NCBI GenBank assembly: GCA_050015355.1
Contig: JBEKBO010000133.1
Location: 1 to 11,659 of the forward strand
Source: CAWBRT01 sp050015355
GTDB taxonomy: Bacteria; Acidobacteriota; Terriglobia; Terriglobales; Acidobacteriaceae
Direction of reading: 5' to 3'
DNA: 11,659 bases
The notes under the pieces were generated by a model, which saw nothing but the letters and a program-made list of their open reading frames with translations, was not told the DNA's origin and searched no databases. How positions within the stretch are numbered: position 1 is the first letter of the stretch; each line of letters starts with the position of its first letter. Positions 5,234 through 11,659 of this stretch are shown one piece after another. Both the position numbers and the translations under genes were made by a program.

Positions 5234-6373
5234 CTACCTCAACTTCAAAGTGGTGAGTGCAAACAGAGCAAACACCAGCGAGACAATCCAGAAACGGACG
5301 ATGATCTTCGACTCCGACCAGCCCATCAACTCGAAATGATGGTGCAGCGGAGCCATCTTGAAAATGCGCTTCTTGCGCAGCTTGTAGGAGCCCACCTGCA
5401 GAATCACCGAAATCCCCTCGATCACGAAGATGCCGCCGATGAAAGGCAGCAACAGCTCCTGTTTGACGATGACCGCCACGGTCGCAATCGCCCCGCCGAG
5501 CGCCAGCGATCCAACGTCGCCCATAAAAATCTCGGCCGGATGCGCGTTGTACCAGAGAAAGCCGATGGCCGAGCCAACCATGGCTCCGCAGAAAATTCCC
5601 AGTTCGCCCACACGAGGCAGATAAGTAAGCTCCAGGTAGCTGGCGAAGATGATGTGCCCGCTCACGTAGGTGAGCACGGTCAACGCCCCGGCGGCAATCA
5701 CCGTGCAGCCGATCGCCAGCCCATCGAGCCCGTCGGTCAGGTTGACGGCGTTGCTGGAAAAAGTGATCACCAGCACGATGAAGATTACGAACGGCGCGAA
5801 CGCAAGCGGCCAGAGATACGGATTGTGCTGCAAGCTGGAAATCACCAGGTCGGGACGGAACCTCTTGAGGAAAGGAACGATGAGGTGCGTCGAGTACCCG
5901 CCCTTGAACTGGAACATGATGAGCACGACGGCGATCACGAAACTCGATAGGCCCTGCAGCATCAGCTTGGCGCGCGCGGTCAGCCCGAGATTGCGTTTGT
6001 GGATGATCTTGAGATAGTCATCGGTAAAGCCGATGGCGCCGAAGGCGATGATCGAAAACATCGCCAGCCAGATAAAACGATTGCTCAAATCGGCCCACAG
6101 CATGGTGGGCACAACCACCGAGATCACGATCAGCACGCCGCCCATGGTCGGTGTGCCGGCTTTCTTCTGATGGGCCTGGGGGCCGTCTTCGCGGATGTAC
6201 TGCCCGATCTGGAATTCGCGCAGACGGCGAATGATCGGCGGACCGATGACAAGGCCCATGAACATCGCCGTGATGCTGGCAAATGCGGTACGGAACGTCA
6301 GATATTGAAAAAGACGAAAAGGTCCGACATTAAAATGCCGGAAAACCTGTTCGTAAAAAAGCCAGTAGAGCAA
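5234..6373 (-). CDS. mraY: MraY, phospho-MurNAc-pentapeptide translocase
   Basis: MraY transfers phospho-MurNAc-pentapeptide to undecaprenyl phosphate, making lipid I. The 379-residue membrane protein carries all family signatures: TMGGVL (76-81), TDDYLK (117-122) with the paired aspartates 118 and 119, NLTDGLDGLA (211-220), FMGDVGS (283-289) and the HHH motif in APLHHHFE (341-348). About ten membrane helices are visible. The start codon is TTG at 6373-6371. It is supported by the usual N-terminus MLYWL and by GGAG (6382-6379 on the minus strand) five bases upstream. The next in-frame ATG would remove the first membrane segment. It lies 110 bp after murF and 86 bp before murD. Confidence 0.97.
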   Translation of the reverse strand: MLYWLFYEQVFRHFNVGPFRLFQYLTFRTAFASITAMFMGLVIGPPIIRRLREFQIGQYIREDGPQAHQKKAGTPTMGGVLIVISVVVPTMLWADLSNRFIWLAMFSIIAFGAIGFTDDYLKIIHKRNLGLTARAKLMLQGLSSFVIAVVLIMFQFKGGYSTHLIVPFLKRFRPDLVISSLQHNPYLWPLAFAPFVIFIVLVITFSSNAVNLTDGLDGLAIGCTVIAAGALTVLTYVSGHIIFASYLELTYLPRVGELGIFCGAMVGSAIGFLWYNAHPAEIFMGDVGSLALGGAIATVAVIVKQELLLPFIGGIFVIEGISVILQVGSYKLRKKRIFKMAPLHHHFELMGWSESKIIVRFWIVSLVFALFALTTLKLR

Positions 6374-6378
6374 TTTCT

Positions 6379-6382
6379 CTCC
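6379..6382 (-). promoter_or_regulatory. Shine-Dalgarno site deciding the TTG start of mraY
   Basis: Read on the minus strand the sequence is GGAGAGAAATTG, giving GGAG with a 5-base spacer to the TTG. It is one of the better ribosome binding sites in this run, and it supports the non-ATG start. Confidence 0.6.
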
Positions 6383-6483
6383 GTGCTACTTCCACCCCAA
6401 CTCGCGCAACCACGGCGCATGCCCGGAACCCGACGCTTCAGTCTCGCCCGGTGAACCGCCGGACAGAGACCACTATCGCATGG

Positions 6484-7899
6484 TCACCTGCCCGGGTCCA
6501 CCGCAGAGACGGGGGCCGCATCCGCCGAGGCATCCTTGCGCGCCTTCAAGATTTCCAGGGCACGCTCCAACCGCACCCCGCGTGAAGCCTTCATCAGTAC
6601 CACGTCGCCCTCGCGCAGTTCGGCGGCAATTCTCTCGCCCGCTTCCTCGGGAGTGGCAACAAACACCGCATCCACGCCTTCGGCCGCCGCCGCGCGAACC
6701 ATGGCCTCCGCCAACCCACGCACGCCGATGAGGCGCTTGACGCCTTTCAGGGCCATGAAACGGCCGCACTCATGGTGCAGGCTCTCGCCGGCCGGGCCCA
6801 ACTCGAGCATCTCTCCGGCCACCACCACGTGCCTACCGGCGGGCACGGAGACCAGGGCGTCGATCATGGATTTCAGGGCCTTCGGATTCGAATTGTAGCA
6901 ATCATTGATGATGGTTGCGCCGCCCAGCTTGAGGATTTCTCCACGTTTTTCCGACGCCGCCAGCGTGCTAAGGCTTTCCACGGCGGTCTCGAGCGGAAGT
7001 CCCCGCTCCAGCGCCACGGCTGTGGCAGCCAAACTGTTCAGAACGTTGTGTTCGCCCACCAGCGCGACGGAAGCGCGCGCCCTGCGCCCATTCGCCACCA
7101 CGTCAAAACTCGATCCCAGCAGCCCTCGGGGCTCGACATTTTCGGCGCGCACATCGGCAGGCTTGCGGATTCCGTAAGTGACCACCTTGCCCGTAAAATC
7201 GCGTCCGAATTGCGAAACGTACTCGTCATCGGCATTGAGAATCGCCGTGCCTCCAGGAGGCAACGAGGCAATCAACTCGTACTTGGCCCGCGCGATGCTC
7301 GCCAGCGAGTCGAAAAATTCCAGGTGCACGGGCGCGACGTTGGTGACCACCCCGATATCGGGCTGCGCCAAGCCGGCCAGGGCTAGAATCTCGCCCGCGT
7401 GCGACATGCCCATCTCGATGACAGCGGTCTCATGCTCACGCTCCAGGCGAAGCAGTTGCAGCGGAAGTCCAAAATGGTTGTTGAGGTTGCCAACCGATTT
7501 CAACACATTGAGCCGCGATGACAGGACGTGAGCGATGGCATCTTTCGTGGTCGTCTTACCGGTCGAACCCGTTACTCCGACTACGGTCTTTCCCCACAGC
7601 CTCCTGACCGCGGCAGCCAAAGCCTGCAATGCCGCGAGCGTGTCGTCGACGGCGATCAGTCCGGTCTTCACCGAGTAGCGCGCCAGCATGTCCTTGCGTA
7701 CCACGGCCGCCACCGCACCCGCCTGCAAGGCCGCTTCGACAAATTCGTGACCGTCAACGCGCTCGCCCGCGACCGCGAAAAACACTTGGCCCGGCGTAAT
7801 CGTGCGCGAATCGATCGAGTAGCCGCCGGCCACAAGATGGCCGTCAAACTCGCCGGTACCCTGCACAAACTCCTCGATACGTGCCAGCGGCAGCTTCAT
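6484..7899 (-). CDS. murF: MurF, UDP-MurNAc-tripeptide:D-Ala-D-Ala ligase
   Basis: MurF adds D-Ala-D-Ala to complete the cytoplasmic UDP-MurNAc-pentapeptide. The 471-residue protein shows the three Mur-ligase domains: an N-terminal part with GYSIDSRTITPGQVFFAVAG (26-45), the ATP loop VTGSTGKTTTKD (109-120), the MurF-type NLNNHFGLPL (138-147), MGMSHAGEI (163-171), NVAPVHLEFFDSLASIARAK (187-206) and the C-terminal INDCYNSNPKAL. The ATG at 7899 shares its A with the TGA of murE (TGATG). A GTG one codon upstream is the only alternative nearby. A G-rich stretch just before it (GGGGGGAAG) can act as a ribosome binding site. The Ala-rich C-terminal tail (about 455-471) is variable in the family. Confidence 0.97.
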   Translation of the reverse strand: MKLPLARIEEFVQGTGEFDGHLVAGGYSIDSRTITPGQVFFAVAGERVDGHEFVEAALQAGAVAAVVRKDMLARYSVKTGLIAVDDTLAALQALAAAVRRLWGKTVVGVTGSTGKTTTKDAIAHVLSSRLNVLKSVGNLNNHFGLPLQLLRLEREHETAVIEMGMSHAGEILALAGLAQPDIGVVTNVAPVHLEFFDSLASIARAKYELIASLPPGGTAILNADDEYVSQFGRDFTGKVVTYGIRKPADVRAENVEPRGLLGSSFDVVANGRRARASVALVGEHNVLNSLAATAVALERGLPLETAVESLSTLAASEKRGEILKLGGATIINDCYNSNPKALKSMIDALVSVPAGRHVVVAGEMLELGPAGESLHHECGRFMALKGVKRLIGVRGLAEAMVRAAAAEGVDAVFVATPEEAGERIAAELREGDVVLMKASRGVRLERALEILKARKDASADAAPVSAVDPGR

Positions 7900-9428
7900 C
7901 ACTTCCCCCCGTGGTCCTTCGGTAAATCCGCGTTGGCGAACCCGAGTGCGCGCAGTTCTTCCCGCGCCACCTCGAAATCGTCGAACGGGAATACGCCTTC
8001 GCGTGTCGTCTGCGTCTTCTCATGCCCTTTGCCGGCAATCAGCACGATGTCTCCGGCGCGCGCCTCGGCCAGCGCCAGGCGGATCGCCTCGCGCCGGTCG
8101 GGATGCGCGGCGTAGCGCGTGCCCGTCTGCCGCAGCCCCGGCAGGGCGTCGGCCATAATCGCCTCGGGATCTTCGCTGCGCGGATTGTCCGAGGTAAGCA
8201 CGACGAAGTCGCTGCCCTCGCCGGCGGCCTTGCCCATCAAGGGACGCTTTGCCCGGTCGCGATCTCCGCCGCAGCCGAAGACCGTGATCACGCGCCCGAC
8301 GGCCCGCGATGGCCCAACGCGGTTGACAAACTCACGCGCCACGCACGTCAGGTTCTGCAGCGCATCATCGGTGTGCGCGTAGTCGACCACCACCGCGAAC
8401 GGCTGGCCCTCATGCACGCGTTCGAATCTGCCCGGAACGCGGGCAGCGGACAAGATGCCCTTGGTGATTTGTTCGGCGGCACAGTTCCTGGCAAAGGCAG
8501 CGGCGCAGGCGGCGATCACGTTGTAGACGTTCACGCGGCCGATCAGCGGCGAAGCAATCTCCATTTCGCCGGCGGGCGTGACCAGCAGGAAGCGGTTGCC
8601 CGCGGGCGTCAGGCGCAGATTGCGCGCGTGAAAATCGCCGCTGTCGAAGCCGTAGCCGTAAACCACCGGAGTGCGCCCGCGGCAGAACGCAAGCAGATTC
8701 CGCCCGTACTCGTCGTCGACGTTCAGGATGGCGCAGCGCGGCGGCTCGGTCCCACAGCCTTCGAAGAGGATACGCTTGGCGGCGAAGTAGTTTTCGAAGG
8801 TGACGTGATAGTCGAGATGATCGCGAGTCAGGTTGGAAAAGACCGCGACGTCAAAGGGCACGCCGAAAACACGCTGCTGCTCGAGCGCGTGCGAAGAGAC
8901 TTCCATCACCACTTCCGTCGCCCCCGCCGCCAGCGCCTGCGAAAACACCTGCATCAGTTCCAGCGGCTCGGGCGTGGTGTGCGGCGCGGGAATCACTTTT
9001 CCCGGCAGGTGATACTCGACGGTGCCCACCAGTGCACTCTTGCGGCGCGCCGCATCCAGAATTGCCTCCAGAATAAAGGCCGTGGTGGTCTTGCCGTTCG
9101 TCCCCGTGATGCCCGTGCTGCACAGGCGTTCCGCGGGGCGCCTGTAGAAGTTGGCGCTGAGCCGGGCCAGCGCCCGGCGGCCATGCGCGACCTGCGCCCA
9201 GGCGAAGTCCGTACGCGGGGGCACTTCGACTGAATCCGAAACAATCGCCACCGCCCCGTTGGCAATGGCCTGATCGATGTAGCGGTTGCCGTCGGTTTTT
9301 TCGCCACGCATGGCAACGAAGGCGAAGCCCCGGCGGACACGCCTCGAATCGTAGTCGAGCCCCCTGATTTCGGCGGAACCCTGGAGCAAGAGCACCTCGG
9401 CTCCGTCCAGTAGTTGTGAGAAGTCCAT
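7899..9428 (-). CDS. murE: MurE, UDP-MurNAc-tripeptide synthetase (meso-DAP type)
   Basis: MurE adds the third residue of the stem peptide. The 509-residue protein has the N-terminal domain with IRGLDYDSRRVRRGFAFVAM (21-40), the ATP loop GITGTNGKTTT (106-116), SNLTRDHLDYHVTFENYFAAKRILF (188-212) with Lys208 at the carbamylated-lysine position, and the C-terminal DNPRSEDP (404-411). DNPR is the established signature for meso-diaminopimelate rather than lysine, so the wall is predicted to be DAP-type. The frame is open up to 9530, but that extension overlaps ftsI and has no family similarity, so the ATG at 9428 is taken. No Shine-Dalgarno site is visible before it. A TATAAT lies just upstream. 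Confidence 0.97.
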   Translation of the reverse strand: MDFSQLLDGAEVLLLQGSAEIRGLDYDSRRVRRGFAFVAMRGEKTDGNRYIDQAIANGAVAIVSDSVEVPPRTDFAWAQVAHGRRALARLSANFYRRPAERLCSTGITGTNGKTTTAFILEAILDAARRKSALVGTVEYHLPGKVIPAPHTTPEPLELMQVFSQALAAGATEVVMEVSSHALEQQRVFGVPFDVAVFSNLTRDHLDYHVTFENYFAAKRILFEGCGTEPPRCAILNVDDEYGRNLLAFCRGRTPVVYGYGFDSGDFHARNLRLTPAGNRFLLVTPAGEMEIASPLIGRVNVYNVIAACAAAFARNCAAEQITKGILSAARVPGRFERVHEGQPFAVVVDYAHTDDALQNLTCVAREFVNRVGPSRAVGRVITVFGCGGDRDRAKRPLMGKAAGEGSDFVVLTSDNPRSEDPEAIMADALPGLRQTGTRYAAHPDRREAIRLALAEARAGDIVLIAGKGHEKTQTTREGVFPFDDFEVAREELRALGFANADLPKDHGGK

Positions 9429-9435
9429 TGCCAGA

Positions 9436-9441
9436 ATTATA
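9436..9441 (-). promoter_or_regulatory. possible internal -10 box before murE
   Basis: On the minus strand TATAAT ends seven bases before the murE ATG (TATAATTCTGGCAATG). Transcription from it would start at or next to the ATG, giving a leaderless murE mRNA. That fits the missing Shine-Dalgarno site. The -35 position has only a poor match (TCACAA at 18 bp). It may be a chance match in the 58-bp ftsI-murE spacer, which is richer in A and T than its surroundings. Confidence 0.3.
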
Positions 9442-9486
9442 TCGTTGCCCAAGAATTCGTTGTGAGCGGCTGTTTGCGAAACCGCC

Positions 9487-11646
9487 TCAGCGCGCGAAAC
9501 GCACGCTGACGGTCGCGTGCGGCGTAACATGCGTACCCGCGGGCGGCGACTGCTCGCGGGCTATACCGGAGCCCATCGCGTTCAGCGCCACCCCCGATTG
9601 CTGCGCCAACTCGATCGCCCCGCGCATCGACTTGCCGGCAAAGTCCGGCACGACCGGCCCGCCTTCCACCTGCACCACGACGCTTCCGGGCGGATGGTCC
9701 GGCTCATTCGTTGCCGGCGCGGCCAGCGGTTGCGAAGTCTCAGTTGCGACAGTAGCCGGCGGCAGCGCAAGACCCGCCTTCAAAAGCTTTTCCTGGCCAG
9801 TGGTAATCTGCGGTTTTTCTTCGTGCGCGCGCGCCACGGCGGCCTCGGCCAACTCCGGCCCGGCGAGGCCGCCAACCCGGTTCGTGACTCCGTCATTCAC
9901 ATCCGCCTGCCGGGCGAGCAGCACTTGCCGTGGATCGTGCTTGATCTCCGCGTCGTGCGGCACGTTCAGGTAGGCTAACACCTGCTCGGCGACGCGCTTG
10001 AAGACAGGGGCCGAAACCTGCCCGCCCTGGTGCAGCCCCCGGGCCGAGTCCAGAATCACCGCGATCGAAATCGCCGGGGTGTTCACCGGCGCGAAGCCGA
10101 CAAAGCTGCCAACGTAGTCGGTGGCGGAATACCTGTGCGTGTTCGGATCGACCTTCTGCGCCGTGCCGGTTTTGCCCGCCGCGGTGTAGCCATTCAATAA
10201 CGCGCGGCGCGCCGTGCCGAACAATACGACGTCTTGCATCATCCGGCGCATCTGCGCGGCCGTCAGAGATGAGATGACGCGCCGCTGATCTCGCGGGCGA
10301 AACACTACCTGCTGGAAACCCTGCGTCGGACTTGTCATGCCGGCGACAATGCGCGGAGGAGTGTAGATGCCATCATTGGCAATCGTCGAAACCATGGTGA
10401 CAATCTGCAGCGGAGTAACGCCGATTTCCTGCCCGATCGACATCGCGCCGATCGAAGACGCCGACCAATTCTTGACCGGCTTGACCAGGCCCCGTGTCTC
10501 GCCCGGCAACTCGATGCCCGTCTGCTGCCCGAAGCCGAAGGCGTGAATGTATTTGAAGAGGCGATCAGGACCGAGCCGCAGCCCCATCTTCACCGCGCCC
10601 ACATCGCTCGACTCCGCATAAGCATGCTCGACCGTTACCGTCCCAATGTGATGCGCGTCGCGGATTTTTATTCCGCCGACAACGATAAAACCGGGATCGC
10701 AGTTGATGACTTCGTCGAGCCGCGTCAGGCGCTCTTCCAGCACGGAGGAATAAGTGACTGTCTTGAAGACCGAACCGGGCTCATAAACGTCGCTCACCGC
10801 GTGATTCTTGAGCGCGGCGGGAGTGATCTTCTTCGAGAGGTTCGGGTTAAAAGTGGGCCGGTTCGCCAGCGCCAGGATCTCGCCCGTTCTCGGGTTCTGC
10901 ACCACGATGGTTGCGGCCTTGGCCTGCGTGTCCTCGACGGCCTGGTCGATTTCCTTCTCGACAATGTACTGGATCTTCTCGTCGATGGTGAGCACGACGT
11001 TGGCACCCGGATCGGGGTGGCGTTCGATGCGCCCAAACCAGCGGCGGCGCGCGTCCTGGGAAATCATCAGCGTCCCGGGATTGCCCCGCAGTTCCTCGTT
11101 GAACGCGATCTCCACTCCCGCCAATCCTTCGTCATCCAGGCCTACATATCCCAGGGCTTGCGCGGCTAGTTCGCGCTTGGGATAAAACCGTTTCGGCTCT
11201 TTTTGGAAGCCGATTCCGCGCAGGTTCAGGGCGCGAATTCTCTCCGCTGTTTCGGCGTCAATTTTGCGCGCGACCCAGGCAAAGTTCTTTTGCGACTTCA
11301 TCCTCGCCAGGATCTCCTCGGCGTCGCTGTTAAGCACGCGGGCGAGGATGGAAGCAGTGGTGGCCTGATCGGGAATTTCCAGGGGAACGGCGTAAACGGA
11401 GTCCACCAGCACCGACATGGCCAACTCCTGGCCATTGCGATCATAGATAATGCCGCGCTGGGGAGAAACCTCGATGCTGCGTTGCTGCTGACGGGCGGCG
11501 CGCTGCACGAAGGCATCGCGCTGAAATACTTGCAGGTAAACAAGCCGGGCGCCGATGGCGAACACCCAAAGACAGAGCACACCGCCAAACAACACCAGCC
11601 GCGCCCTGATGCCGTTTCGGGAGACCATCGCCGACAAAGAGTTCAC
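9487..11646 (-). CDS. ftsI: FtsI-like septal transpeptidase (class B PBP) with PASTA domain
   Basis: FtsI crosslinks septal peptidoglycan together with FtsW. The 719-residue protein has one N-terminal membrane segment (about 16-39), a dimerisation-type region starting RGIIYDRNGQELA (64-76), and a transpeptidase domain with the active-site SVFK (Ser292, Lys295) and KTG (492-494). The middle motif, usually SxN, reads SSD (346-348). After about residue 565 comes an Ala/Pro-rich linker and then one C-terminal PASTA domain (about 664-718, beginning VVPDFAGKSMRGAIELAQ). The start is the GTG at 11646, whose GTGA overlaps the stop of the preceding frame. An ATG six codons in (11628) is possible. The length is above that of E. 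coli FtsI because of the linker and PASTA domain, and fits PASTA-bearing FtsI/SpoVD-type enzymes. Confidence 0.95.
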   Translation of the reverse strand: MNSLSAMVSRNGIRARLVLFGGVLCLWVFAIGARLVYLQVFQRDAFVQRAARQQQRSIEVSPQRGIIYDRNGQELAMSVLVDSVYAVPLEIPDQATTASILARVLNSDAEEILARMKSQKNFAWVARKIDAETAERIRALNLRGIGFQKEPKRFYPKRELAAQALGYVGLDDEGLAGVEIAFNEELRGNPGTLMISQDARRRWFGRIERHPDPGANVVLTIDEKIQYIVEKEIDQAVEDTQAKAATIVVQNPRTGEILALANRPTFNPNLSKKITPAALKNHAVSDVYEPGSVFKTVTYSSVLEERLTRLDEVINCDPGFIVVGGIKIRDAHHIGTVTVEHAYAESSDVGAVKMGLRLGPDRLFKYIHAFGFGQQTGIELPGETRGLVKPVKNWSASSIGAMSIGQEIGVTPLQIVTMVSTIANDGIYTPPRIVAGMTSPTQGFQQVVFRPRDQRRVISSLTAAQMRRMMQDVVLFGTARRALLNGYTAAGKTGTAQKVDPNTHRYSATDYVGSFVGFAPVNTPAISIAVILDSARGLHQGGQVSAPVFKRVAEQVLAYLNVPHDAEIKHDPRQVLLARQADVNDGVTNRVGGLAGPELAEAAVARAHEEKPQITTGQEKLLKAGLALPPATVATETSQPLAAPATNEPDHPPGSVVVQVEGGPVVPDFAGKSMRGAIELAQQSGVALNAMGSGIAREQSPPAGTHVTPHATVSVRFAR

Positions 11647-11659
11647 AGCCAGCGCACGC
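11643..11659 (-). CDS. tail of upstream gene, probably ftsL
   Basis: Only the last codons are in the window: GTG CGC TGG CTG TGA (Val-Arg-Trp-Leu-stop), with the TGA at 11645-11643 overlapping the GTG start of ftsI by four bases. Too little is present to identify the product. The usual dcw order (mraZ, rsmH, ftsL, ftsI) makes FtsL the expected neighbour. This is inference from gene order and overlap alone. Confidence 0.35.

Noticed and set aside
5336..5950. 204-codon plus-strand open frame
   Set aside because: It is antisense to mraY. The His-, Glu- and Arg-rich translation is typical of the complement of a membrane-protein gene.
6367..6377. AGAGCAATTTC near the mraY start, resembling the first bases of the repeat unit
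   Set aside because: Only 10 of 11 bases match, it includes the mraY start codon, and neither the rest of the unit nor a hairpin follows.
8022..9233. 403-codon plus-strand open frame
   Set aside because: It lies wholly antisense to murE and has a low-complexity, charged translation with no family motifs. Long antisense frames are expected in GC-rich genes.
9429..9530. N-terminal extension of murE by 34 codons
   Set aside because: It would overlap the end of ftsI and has no similarity to MurE. The ATG at 9428 gives the normal N-terminus.

Overview
The window carries the first half of a division and cell wall (dcw) cluster from a GC-rich, Gram-negative-type bacterium. I infer an Acidobacteriota (Terriglobia-like) origin. 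The reasons are the overall look of the proteins, a MurE with the DNPR signature of meso-diaminopimelate-adding enzymes, an FtsI with a C-terminal PASTA domain, and intergenic palindromic repeats of a kind I associate with that phylum. No rRNA or other phylogenetic marker is present, so the assignment is tentative.

Right-hand part (about 1439-11659, all minus strand). Transcription runs right to left: tail of an upstream gene (probably ftsL), ftsI, murE, murF, mraY, murD, ftsW, murG. The first junction overlaps (GTGA), murE/murF share one base (TGATG), and murD/ftsW abut exactly (TGA then ATG). The other gaps are 58 bp (ftsI-murE), 110 bp (murF-mraY), 86 bp (mraY-murD) and 151 bp (ftsW-murG). 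Together these genes make UDP-MurNAc-pentapeptide from UDP-MurNAc-L-Ala-D-Glu (MurE, MurF; MurD supplies the dipeptide), load it on undecaprenyl phosphate (MraY), add GlcNAc (MurG), and polymerise and crosslink it at the septum (FtsW with FtsI). The run stops at murG. No murC, ddl, ftsQ, ftsA or ftsZ follows within the window.

Middle part (about 935-1438). A plus-strand gene for a small MoaD/ThiS-type ubiquitin-like sulfur carrier converges on murG. Its C-terminal Gly-Gly is followed by two extra residues (Val-Ala), and its stop codon lies on the first bases of a repeat unit. That repeat unit recurs in the same spacer and again between ftsW and murG, each time beside a strong GC-rich hairpin. 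A good -10 box and a 14-codon leader ORF precede the sulfur-carrier gene.

Left part (1-934). This looks like accessory DNA: two overlapping small minus-strand genes of unknown function (303-503 and 112-306), then about 430 bp without a convincing gene. The gene-poor stretch holds an 8-bp dyad and two TGTACA palindromes one helical turn apart, which resemble a Phd/YefM antitoxin operator without its genes. The core dcw genes look intact. The points most worth a second look are the sulfur carrier with its blocked tail, the repeat family, the SSD variant of the FtsI SxN motif, and the orphan operator.
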